Origin: Siphonodentalium dalli
Lineage: Eukaryota > Mollusca > Scaphopoda > Gadilida > Siphonodentaliidae
Assembly (NCBI GenBank): GCA_032622095.1
Contig: CP136068.1
Coordinates: 123,201,989 to 123,265,988, forward strand
DNA length: 64,000 nt
Direction: 5' to 3'
Position numbers and translations under genes: made by a program. Position 1 is the stretch's first letter. Every line of letters begins with the position of its first letter. This document shows positions 33,101 to 40,733 of this stretch, piece by piece. The notes below the pieces were generated by a model that searched no databases, was not told the DNA's origin, and worked only from the letters and a program-made list of their open reading frames with translations.

Positions 33101-34010
33101 AAGAATTTTTTTTTTTTTTTAGGCCAATGCATTCTCTTATATATGCGAGGCGACCTATGGTCGACTCGCATATATAAGAGAATGCATTGGCACAGGGCAT
33201 AACTGTAACCATGACAATGTGGTCGATGAACCGGTTCCAATGATATCCATATTTGTATGGTGTTATTGAGACAGACCCCAAGATATTTTAGGCTGTTGAA
33301 GCTTTATTTGGGCGTTTTGTTGGGTAAAGGGTTAATTCTCATTATTGACAGGAATTCTTTATGTTTGGGCGATGCAAAACCAGTGATCCCAATGCCTGCC
33401 AAATGATGGAAACACAGCTTGCCATGCACAATGGAGGTCCCGCCATGGGAATGTTGTACTCGGGAATGAAGAACTATAAATGTAATGCAATGGGTAGTGG
33501 CGGAACCGGCCTATGCTGTCTCAGAAACTTCTTTGCGGTAGCACACTTAGGTAAGTCTGAATCCCAGGGGTCCAGGAATTTACAAATTATTATAATAATA
33601 TTGTAATATAAAATACAAATTAAAAAAAAAGTTCTGGGACACTTTGGTCTCAACGTTCTTGGTATAATATATCAGAATAGTAGTATAATCCATGGCTGAG
33701 ATATGTGTGCGGACAGACAAAAAAAAAACAGATTTCCAGATTAACAAAGGATAACTCTAGAATGGGTAAATTTGAACAATGTCATTTGCCCCTCTTTTGA
33801 AAACAGTCATGATGGTGAACCGCCATACCAAATTTCATACAGATCCGATAATCCTTGGCTGAGATATCTGCATTGACAGTAAAAAATACCCACATTTCCT
33901 AAAAAATACCCACATTTCCAGATAAACAAAGGATTCAATAACTCTAGAATCGAAAAAAGTGAACAATATCATTTGCCCCTCTCATTTTCTTCCTTTCAGA
34001 TCAACCCTAA
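24077..34010 (+). CDS. Secreted Gly/Met/Ala/Pro-rich repeat protein, spliced (exons 24077-24116, 29036-29715, 33352-33550, 34000-34010)
   Basis: Joining exons gives a protein of about 309 residues, or about 333 with the alternative last exon. It begins with a signal peptide (MMLVLSALSLLLHVVRVSC, cleavage likely before Gln20). Next comes a long repeat domain of GMGGAMP-type units with a 34-residue block present twice (MASMFGGGAAEAPTGTNP and onward), then a basic linker (GGAKPGAKTKSQFNP). The C-terminal part has six cysteines, including a CC pair (HLCR, GRCK, NACQ, YKCN, LCCLR). Phases match at each junction: exon 1 ends after one base of a codon and exon 2 supplies two, exons 2/3 meet between codons, and exon 3 ends after one base. 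It is secreted by inference. Composition recalls Gly- or Met-rich matrix, shell or adhesive proteins of molluscs, but no family was recognised and no function is claimed. Confidence 0.75.
24338..24615 (+). mobile_element. piggyBac-like MITE, subfamily 1 (CATGACTGGAGCT)
   Basis: TTAACCCTTTCATGCATGAA on the left and ...GGAAGGGTTAA on the right, i.e. TTAA duplication plus CCCTTT ends as in piggyBac elements. The inside contains palindromes built on CAATGCATTCTCTTATATAT and GCGAG. It has no coding capacity and lies in intron 1 of the secreted-protein gene. Confidence 0.85.
24616..25100. other. Intron sequence, no clear feature
   Basis: Contains a small hairpin AAGGACCGAATGGTCCTCC near 24931-24949. 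Otherwise unclassified. Confidence 0.35.
25100..25560 (-). mobile_element. Minus-strand Helitron-like fragment with ACGG tract and 3' hairpin
   Basis: GTCCGTCCGTCTGCCCGTTC at 25331-25350 is an ACGG-type microsatellite read on the minus strand. Beside it is the hairpin GTACCATGTTAATGGTAC (25315-25332). Flanking segments share TTTTTGCGAAA, GGTTTTTGATTT and CACCAAATATGGT blocks, i.e. two core units. It has the same order as the E-I families on the other strand, but its 5' end was not found. Confidence 0.5.
25880..26045 (+). repeat. Dispersed repeat D
   Basis: Carries TCTCAGAAGATGCCCATGG, AAATAGAAAACAACTGAAAT and TGGCTCCCAGAATGCAACAG. The same blocks occur in reverse complement at 50475-50600. 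Confidence 0.85.
26046..26656. other. Intron sequence, no clear feature
   Basis: AT-rich. The motif GATCTGAATTAGTTACTT near 26630 repeats one near 25870 (GATCCGAATTAGTTACTT), just left of the hAT-like element. Confidence 0.35.
26657..28225. mobile_element. hAT-like non-autonomous element, 1.57 kb
   Basis: Left end CAGGGGGGGGGGTCGGAAAT, right end the complement ...CCGACCCCC...CCTG. The terminal inverted repeat continues through TTTTTTCCAGGCACGTATGA. CTTAAAC flanks both ends (26650-26656 and 28226-28232), a 7-bp match. hAT elements normally give 8 bp, so one base may have changed. GTGGGTGGGTG blocks lie on both inner sides. A Tc1-like MITE (27501-27704) is nested in it. No transposase frame. 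Confidence 0.8.
27501..27704. mobile_element. Tc1/mariner-like foldback MITE, complete
   Basis: TACAGTAATGCCCTAATTAA ... AATTAGGGCATTACTGTA with TA ends. Nearly the whole length is one hairpin through GGCTTGTTGTCATTCATTGG and its complement. It lies inside the hAT-like element at 26657-28225. Confidence 0.9.
28226..29035. other. Rest of intron 1, no clear feature
   Basis: C-runs at 28379-28390 and 28910-28921. No transposon ends recognised. It ends in the pyrimidine tract of the exon 2 acceptor. Confidence 0.4.
29036..29715 (+). other. Exon 2: Gly/Met-rich repeat domain
   Basis: The acceptor is CTTGTTTTGTTCTTCCTAAG ending at 29035, with a long pyrimidine tract. The donor is CAG|GTATGG at 29716. 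It encodes 226 full codons in the GMGG frame, and a TAA lies in frame just upstream, which fits an exon start here. 29143-29244 and 29278-29379 are identical 102-bp copies (offset 135). The minus-strand and other-frame ORFs across it are shadows of the repeat. Confidence 0.85.
29143..29379 (+). repeat. 102-bp exact duplication inside exon 2
   Basis: 29143-29244 equals 29278-29379. It encodes MGGMASMFGGGAAEAPTGTN and the following PMAAMMARLGGMGG both times, with the intervening 33 bp made of GMGGAMP-type codons. It keeps frame (offset 135). Confidence 0.95.
29969..30188 (+). mobile_element. piggyBac-like MITE, subfamily 1, diverged
   Basis: TTAACCCTTTCATGGTGATA ... CCAGTCATGGAAGGGTTAC. The right TTAA has become TTAC. 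The internal CTCTTATATA palindromes are partly degraded. In intron 2. Confidence 0.8.
30240..31200. mobile_element. ~950-bp palindromic element
   Basis: 30260-30530 is the inverted counterpart of 30890-31190 (blocks GATGGATAACTCTAAAA, AAGGCCAAATTTCGTTGAA, ATGTTGTTGTTGTTGGAATC, ATATGGGGA). At the centre, TGTAATAATATTAGAAATAG CAGCCATAT is followed by its exact complement (30731-30797). The right edge holds CAGTCGGCTCGTCGACTG, the left edge the weaker CAGTAAAAAGTTGACGAATC. No target duplication was settled. In intron 2. Confidence 0.8.
31201..32367. other. Intron 2 sequence, no clear feature
   Basis: A short inverted pair GGAGAAGTCACTTCTCCCTG near 31398-31417. The remainder is AT-rich and unclassified. 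Confidence 0.35.
32368..32707. mobile_element. piggyBac-like MITE, subfamily 2 (GTGCCAGG), truncated
   Basis: The right end CCCCTGGCACTGAAAGGGTTAA (32687-32707) and the internal TAACAATTTTTCATCATTTG segment match 63001-63232 and 63854 onward. The left half with the CCCTTT end is missing although a TTAA is present at 32368. Confidence 0.65.
32932..33335. mobile_element. piggyBac-like MITE, subfamily 3 (ACCCAACA)
   Basis: TTAACCCTTTACCCAACAGA ... TGTTGGGTAAAGGGTTAA. It contains two copies of the 100-bp hairpin that reads GCCAATGCATTCTCTTATAT on each arm, at 32958-33033 and 33121-33194. The same hairpin occurs in subfamilies 1 and 2. It ends 17 bp before exon 3. Confidence 0.88.
33352..33550 (+). 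other. Exon 3: cysteine-bearing domain
   Basis: The acceptor is ATTATTGACAG at 33341-33351 and the donor TTAG|GTAAGT at 33551. It encodes 66 residues starting EFFMFGRCKTSDPNACQMME, then YSGMKNYKCNAMGS and GLCCLRNFFAVAH. A piggyBac-like MITE ends only 17 bp before the acceptor (32932-33335). Confidence 0.8.
33551..33999 (+). other. Intron 3 of the secreted-protein gene
   Basis: Two diverged copies of a segment with GATATCTG, GATAACTCTAGAAT and ATCATTTGCCCCTCT at about 33690-33800 and 33850-33985 form a small tandem duplication. It ends in a strong acceptor. Confidence 0.5.
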
Positions 34011-34388
34011 GTTAGAATTTTATGCCTTAACCCTTCCATGACTGGAGCTTCATGAAATTTTGCAAAAACCTTGTGCCAATGCACTCTTATATATGAGTCT
34101 CCCATAGGGAGCCTCGGGAGCCTCGCATATACAAGAAAATACATTGGCATAACAATTACCTTGACCTTGTAAGCCAGTGCATTGTCTTATATATGCGAGG
34201 CTTCCTATGGGCGACTGGCATATATAAGAGAATGCACTGGCACAGGATCATTACTGCTGCTCCAGCGCAGCTCCTGTAATGGAAGGGTTAAACTGTGGAA
34301 TGGAGGATCTCAGCGTCAGTTGTTTGAAGATCTGTCTCACATGGCGGTGCTTGTTCAGCGAACTGTGATGCCCATGGAACAGCCTTGA
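34000..34388 (+). other. Last exon, start uncertain
   Basis: Model A: the strong acceptor CATTTTCTTCCTTTCAG (ending 33999) gives Asp-Gln-Pro and a TAA at 34008-34010, so a MITE (34027-34291) lies in the 3' UTR. Model B: a weak acceptor at 34304-34305 (GAATGGAG|GA) gives a 26-residue tail (SQRQLFEDLSHMAVLVQRTV, then MPMEQP) ending at 34388. Both use the same phase. Model A has the better splice site. Model B has a Met-rich tail that suits the protein. Confidence 0.5.
34027..34291 (+). mobile_element. piggyBac-like MITE, subfamily 1, at the last exon
   Basis: TTAACCCTTCCATGACTGGA ... AATGGAAGGGTTAA with internal hairpins. Its insertion site lies between the strong acceptor (33999) and the downstream coding tail (34306-34388). 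Removing it joins TATGCC-TTAA-ACTGTGG. Confidence 0.9.
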
Positions 34389-34473
34389 AGATGAATCAAG
34401 AAGCACGGCCGCAGCATCATTGAATAACTGAGGGCATATATAGGTATATGGATACCATGTTTTTCATCATGGA

Positions 34474-34479
34474 AATAAA
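34474..34479 (+). terminator. Polyadenylation signal AATAAA
   Basis: AATAAA 86 nt after the model B stop, followed by transcript-end-like sequence and then a Tc1-like MITE at 34521. It serves either model of the last exon. Confidence 0.65.
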
Positions 34480-34520
34480 AGAAATCATTCAGACTCAAAA
34501 ATCCTTGGTATTTTGTTATT

Positions 34521-34663
34521 TACAGTAATGCCCTAAATAATTGACTCCTTAACCACAGCAGAATTATGGGTAATTTTTCAGGATTTAGTAGGAAATATGG
34601 CTTGTTGCCATTTATCGGAAAGCTTCTGTGCTTAAGGAGTCGATTATTTAGGGCATAGCTGTA
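34521..34663. mobile_element. Tc1/mariner-like foldback MITE, shortened
   Basis: TACAGTAATGCCCTAAATAA on the left and TTTAGGGCATAGCTGTA on the right. The second arm has lost its inner part. Confidence 0.85.
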
Positions 34664-34707
34664 TTGTTTCATGGCGATTCATTGTAGCAGCGCTTGAAAT
34701 TGAAAAT

Positions 34708-37700
34708 GAAAGTGTCAATGACACTGTAGCTCAACTTGGGGATGTGTTAGTAATTTTATGCTGAGCAGTCAATAAAATGATGATAAAGAAGGAAAGTTAA
34801 AAAGTTTCAGTAAATGGATTGTATAGTATTGTGTAAATGAAATTATTTTCATTTCAAACATTTTTCCAATAAATGTGGGCTGCAGGGTGTGCCGATGGAT
34901 TAAATGTGAAATCAAAGATGGCTGCAGGCAGCCATTTTTTAACAACTTCCATCTAGAGTCTTTGTCAATATTTTTCAATGAAATTTGGAAATAATTGATG
35001 TATCCCATCTGGAGGTCACCTCGAAGATCCATGTGAAGTTTGGTGATAATCAGATGAGGGATGTGGATGTGGTGTACCGAAGGATTTAGTCACAAAAAGA
35101 GTAAATTCCAAGATGGCGACCATGTGTTTTAGCGAATTTCGGAAATAATCAATGGCTCCCATCTAGGCATCACCCCGAAGATCGATATGAAGTTTGGTGG
35201 CGTTCAGATGAGGGATGTGGTCTGTAGGGTGTGCCAAATGATTTAGTCATGCAAAGAGTAAATTTCAAGATGGCTGCCGGTGGCCATGTTTTTCATAAAA
35301 AATCGCTAAAATATGATAGCTCCTATGTAGAGGTGATCCTAAACATGCCTGTAAATTTTCAAAACACTTCTCCGATAAATGTGGGCTGCAGGGTGTGCCA
35401 ATGGATTCAAATTTGAAATAAATGAAAGTGTCAATGACACTGTAGCTCAACTTAGGTAGGGGAATAATTTAATGGTTGACAGTAAATGGAGGAATAGGAA
35501 AGGTGCTAATTGAAATGTCTAACCTGCGCCAAAGGATTTAGTGATGCAAAGAGTAAAATACAAGATGGCTGCTGGCGGCCATGTTTTTTGGCCAATTGAC
35601 CCCAAAAGGACTCGTTCCCATCTACTTGTCATTGTTAACATCCATGACAAATTTTATGAAGATCTGACCAAAGCTACGACCTACAAACTTCATGATGATC
35701 AGACGAACAGTACGACCTGTAGACCGCGCCAATGGATTGAATTTTGAAATCCAAAATGGCCCGCGCGAAAGGATTTAGTCATGCAAAGAGTAAAATCCAA
35801 GATGGCTGCTGGTGGCCATGTTTTTGGACAGATTGACCCCAAAACGACTCGTTCCCATCTACATGTCATTGTTATCATCCATGACAAATTTCATGACCAT
35901 CTGACCAAAGCTACGACCTGTAGCCCGCACCAAAGGATTTAGTCATGCAAAGAGTAAAATCCAAGATAGCTACTGGCGGCCATGTTTTTTGGCCGAACGA
36001 CCCCAAAATCACTCGTTCCCATCTACATGTCATTATTAACATCCATGACAAATTTCATAAAGATTAGACCAAGGTACAACCTGTAGCCCGCGCAAAAGGA
36101 TGTAGTCATGCAAAGAGTAAAATCCAAGTTGGCTGCTGGCGGCCATGTTTTTTGGCCGAACGACTCCAAAATCACTCGTTCCCATCTACATGTCAGTGTT
36201 AACATCCATGACAAATTTCATAAACTTCTGACCAACGCAACGACCTGTAGCCCGATCCAAAGGATTTAGTCATGCAAAGAGTAAAATCCAAGATGGCTGC
36301 TGGCAGCCATGTTTTTTGGCTGAACGACCCCAAAATCACTCATTCCCATCTATATGTCATTATTAACATCCATGACAAATTTCATGATGATCAGACGAAC
36401 AGTACGACCTGTAGCCCGCGCCAATGGATTGAATCTTGAAATCCAAGATGGCTGCCAGCGGCCATGTTTTTTGGCCGAATGACCCCAAAATGACTCGTTC
36501 ACATCTACATGTCAATGTCAACATTCATGACAAATTTCATAAAGATTAGACCAAGGTACGACCTGTAGTCAACGCCAAAGGATTTAGTCATGCAAAGAGT
36601 AAAATCCAAGATGGCTGCTGGCGGCCATGTTTTTCGGGCCGAACGACCCCAAAATGACTCGTTCCCATCTACATGTCATTGTTAACATCCATGAAAAATT
36701 TCATGATCTTCCGATAAAAGCTACGACCTGTAGCCCGCGCCAAAGGATTTAGTCATGCAAAGAGTAAAATCGAAGATGGCTGCTGGCGGCCATGTTTTTT
36801 GGCCGAACAACCCCAAAAAATGACTCGTTCCCATCTACATGTCAATATTAACATTCATGACAAATTTCATAAAGATTAGACCAAGGTACGACCTGTAGCC
36901 CGCGCCAAAGGATTTAGTCATGCAAAGAGTAAAATCCAAGATGGCTGCTGGCAGCCATGTTTTTCGGCCGAACGACCCCAAAATGACTCGTTCCCATCTA
37001 CATGTCATTGTTAACATCCATGACAAATTTCATGATCTTCAGATCAAATCTACGACCTGTAGCCCCCGCCAAAGGATTTAGTCATGCAAAGAGTAAAATC
37101 GAAGATGGCTGCTGGCGGCCATGTTTTTTGGCCGAACGACCCCAAAAAATGACTCGTTCCCATCTACATGTCAATATTAACATCCATGACAAATTTCATG
37201 ATGATCAGACGAACAGTACGACCTGTAGCCCGCGCCAATGGATTGAATTTTGAAATCTAAGATGGCCGCCAGCAGCCATGTTTTTTGGCCGAATGACCCC
37301 ACAATGATTCGTTCCCATCTACATGTCAATGTCAACATTCATGACAAATTTCATAAAGATTAGACTAAAGGTACAACCTGTAGCCCGCGCCAAAGGATTT
37401 AGTCATGCAAAGAGTAAAATCCAAGATGGCTGCTGGCGGCCATGTTTTTCGTCAAAACGACCCCAAAATGACTCGTTCCCATCTACATGTCATTGTTAAC
37501 ATCCATGACAAATTTCATGATCTTCCGATCAAAGCTACGACCTGTAGCCCGCGCCAAAGGATTTAGTCATGCAAAGAGTAAAATCCAAGATGGCTGATGG
37601 CGGCCATGTTTTTTGACCGAACGACCCCAAAATGACTCGTTCCCATCTACATGTCAATATTAACATCCATGACAAATTTCATGATGATCAGACGAAAAGT

Positions 37701-39135
37701 ACGACCTGTAGCCCGCGCCAATGGATTGAATTTTGAAATCTAAGATGGCCGCCAGCAGCCATGTTATTTTGGCCGAATGACCCCACAATGATTCGTTCCC
37801 ATCTACATGTCAATGTCAACATCCATGACAGATTTCATAAACTTCCGACCATCGCAACGACCTGTAGCCCGCGCCAAAGGATTTAGTCATGCAAAGAGTA
37901 AAATCCAAGATGGCTGCTGGCAGCCATGTTTTTTGGCGGAACGACCCCAAAATCACTCGTTCCCATCTACATGTCATTGTTAACATCCATGACAAATTTC
38001 ATGATCTTCCGATCAAAGCTACGACCTGTAGCCCGCGCCAAAGGATTTAGTCATGCAAAGAGTAAAATCGAAGATGGCTGATGGCGGCCATGTTTTTTGG
38101 CCGAACAACCCCAAAATGACTCGTTCCCATCTACATGTCAATATTAACATCCATGACAAATTTCATGATGATCAGACGAACAGTACGACCTGTAGCCCGC
38201 GCCAATGGATTGAATTTTGAAATCTAAGATGGCCGCCAGCAGCCATGTTTTTTGGCCGAATGACCCCACAATGATTCGTTCCCATCTACATGTCAATGTC
38301 AACATTCATGACAAATTTCATAAAGATTAGACCAAAGGTACAACCTGTAGCCCGCGCCAAAGGATTTAGTCATGCAAAGAGTAAAATCCAAGATGGCTGC
38401 TGGCGGCCATGTTTTTTGGCCGAACAACTCCAAAATCACTCGTTCCCATCTACATGTCAATGTTAACATCCATGACAAATTTCATAAACTTCCGACCAAC
38501 GCAACGACCTGTAGCCTGCGCCAAAGGATTTAGTCATGCAAAGAGTAAAATCCAAGATGGCTGCTGGCAGCCATGTTTTTTGGCCGAACGACCCCAAAAT
38601 CACTCGTTCCCATCTACATGTCATTATTAACATCCATGACAAATTTCATGATGATCAGACGAACAGTACGACCTGTAGCCCGCGCCAATGGATTGAATCT
38701 TGAAATCCAAGATGGCTGCCAGCGGCCATGTTTTTTGGCCGTATGACCCCAAAAGGACTCGTTCCCATCTACATGTCAATGTCAACATTCATGACAAATT
38801 TCATAAAGATCAGACCAAAGGTACGACCTGTAGCCCGCGCCAAAGGGGTCACACGGACACACAGACGACGGACGCCAAACCATGGCAATAGCTCAAACTT
38901 ACAAAAGTAAGTTGAGCTAAAAATGGCTGCTGGTGGCCATGTTTTTTTAACGATATTTGGAAAACATCGATGGCTCCCATCTAGAGGTCACCCCAAAGAT
39001 CCATATGAAGTTTGGTGATGATCGGATGAGGGTATGTGGCCTGTAGGGTGAGCCAAATGAAATTGTTGACGGACAGATGAGGGTCACCAACCCATGGCAA
39101 TAGCTCAAACTTTACAAAGTAAAGTTGAGCTAAAA
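34708..39135 (+). mobile_element. Family E element (outer), interrupted by a second family E element
   Basis: The 5' leader starts AAAGTGTCAATGACAC (hairpin GTGTCA-A-TGACAC) followed by TAGCTCAACTT (34727-34737). Outer core units occupy 34860-35421 (reading ATGAAGTTTGGTG, GGGATGTGGTCTGTAG), then resume at 38926 after the inner element. The 3' end is AGCTCAAACTTTAC AAAGTAAAGTTGAGCTAAAA, ending 39135. ATG borders both ends (34705-34707 and 39136-39138). The 5' motif is a copy of the left arm of the 3' hairpin. Confidence 0.82.
35425..38922 (+). mobile_element. Family E element (inner), ~19 core units of ~178 bp
   Basis: Same 5' leader (GTGTCAATGACAC then TAGCTCAACTTA), a long tandem core (AAAGGATTTAGTCATGCAAA, GATGGCTGCTGGCGGCCATG, CGTTCCCATCTACATGTCA), a short ACGG-like tract (CGGACACACAGACGACGGAC at 38853-38872) and the 3' hairpin ending GAGCTAAAA at 38922. 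ATG borders both sides here too. Two unit subtypes alternate in the array (TTCATGATGATCAGACGAAC and TTCATAAAGATTAGACC), suggesting growth in blocks. The many small ORFs are chance frames of the unit. Confidence 0.88.
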
Positions 39136-39241
39136 ATGTCCCAGTGCAAATTTAATGCTGTGGCATGTCCAGACTTAAGATACTGCTTTATCACAGTGGG
39201 GAATCATGTGATTTCGAGTTGATGAGTATCACGCATTCAAA

Positions 39242-39284
39242 ATGTCCGAAGCGATCAAAAACGCGACGACAAACGAGGAAGAAG
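39242..39284 (+). CDS. Possible first coding exon (MSEAIKNATTNEEE...)
   Basis: AAAATGTCCGAAGCGATC starts a 14-codon run encoding MSEAIKNATTNEEE and one extra base, ending at a plausible donor AAG|GTAATA (39285). GC content rises here relative to its surroundings and no repeat family covers it. The next exon would need to supply two bases. None was identified with confidence. It could be chance; the product is unknown. Confidence 0.3.
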
Positions 39285-39315
39285 GTAATAAACTAAGATA
39301 TGAGATATTCTACAG

Positions 39316-39534
39316 TACAGAAATGCCCTAAGTAATCGACCTCTTAACCAAAGCAGAATTATGAGTAACTTTTCAGGATTTAGTCGGAAATTTGGCTTGT
39401 TGCCATTCATCAGAAAGGTCTCGGGGAGAGCTTTCCGATGAATGGCAACAAGCCATATTTCCGACTAAATCCTGAAAAGTTACTCATAATTCTGCTTTGG
39501 TTAAGAGGTCGATTACTTAGGGCATTACACAGTA
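39316..39534. mobile_element. Tc1/mariner-like foldback MITE
   Basis: TACAGAAATGCCCTAAGTAA ... ACTTAGGGCATTACACAGTA. The arms meet at GAAAGGTCTCGGGGAGAGCT TTC. Arm identity is high. Confidence 0.88.
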
Positions 39535-39653
39535 TTTTGTCAGCTACAACTGGATGCCATGCCAAGGATTCTCCAAGATGTATGGACTGGTGTGTTCCAC
39601 GCATCTCCGTCTGGCAACTTTGGTCAGAATGTTATAGAAAACCACTGAGTGTA

Positions 39654-40101
39654 AGCCTGAGTTTAGTGTGCCTGTCATTTGCAGAATGTGGTCCCCAGAG
39701 GGTGAATTTAGTGACCCTATCTCGCATAATGGGCTAGCATCACTAAATTCACCCTCTGGGGACCTCATTCTGCTTAGGCCTCATCTTCTCTGGAACGTTT
39801 CTTTACTATCAGATTTCTATAGAAACTTCTTCACATAGATTCTACATTAGTTTAGTTTCTCTTTATCCCCAAATTGGCAGACGACACATTGCATAATCAA
39901 GGTTCCCAATGGTGTACATATCAATATTCACCATTTGGGAACTTCAATCCGAGTCCATGTCTCCGATAGCAGATGACGTCATGCAGTATGAGGTCACTGG
40001 AGGGTGAATTTGGTGATGCTAGCCTGCTATACAGGATAGCATCACTAAATTCACCCTCTGGGGACCTCATTCTGCAAATGACAGGCACACTAAACTCAGG
40101 C
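39654..40101. mobile_element. Family C composite palindromic element, complete
   Basis: Termini GCCTGAGTTTAGTGTGCCTG and its complement. Each end carries a hairpin of about 100 bp (CAGAATGAGGTCCCCAGAGG, GTGAATTTGGTGATGCTAGC and complements). Between them is a shorter inverted pair (CCCAATGGTGTACAT...ATTCACCATTTGGGAAC). It is thus a palindrome made of smaller palindromes. Non-coding. Confidence 0.85.
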
Positions 40102-40733
40102 CTGCTTTAGTGTGTCAGTAACAACGTTTGAGTTTTTATCCTTGATCACATGCACATGCTGTCATTTATTTAGCTATCTGGATATCTATTTAGAGTTATC
40201 TGGATTAAGTCTGTATTGAGAACACAGTTGTGAAACTAGAGGTGTGACTGTAAGGATACCCCCCCCCCCTGTGTTTTAAAATACTAAGATGTTTCACATG
40301 TCAGTAAACATTTAATTAAAATAATAAAACAGTTCCCATTGCAGGTGCACAACCCTAACCCTAATCTTAAACCTATTGACTGAAAAATGTAGGAATAAAA
40401 GCTCAGACAAAATTATGCATGTTGCGAAAATGTTCCAAGTCGAAAACGGGGAATAACTCCTCAAAAAAAAGTCGGACAGACATCATAATCGCAGGTGCAC
40501 AGGTTCCCATGGTACTAAATATCAGTGCCAAGATTAAAAAACATTGACCTAAAAATGTAGGAATAAAAGCTCGGACAAAATTATGCATGTTGCAAACAAA
40601 TTTCTAAGTCGAAAAAGGGGGATAACTCCACCAATAAATGTCGGATAGACGTCATAATCGCAGGTGCACAGGTTCCCATGGTACTAAATATCTGTGCCAA
40701 GTTTAAAAACAATTGACCTAAAAATGTAGGAAT

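Noticed and set aside
35520-38900. Multiple ~60-80 residue ORFs along the array
   Set aside because: Same peptide repeated in each unit, with frameshifts and stops between. Explained by the tandem core repeat.
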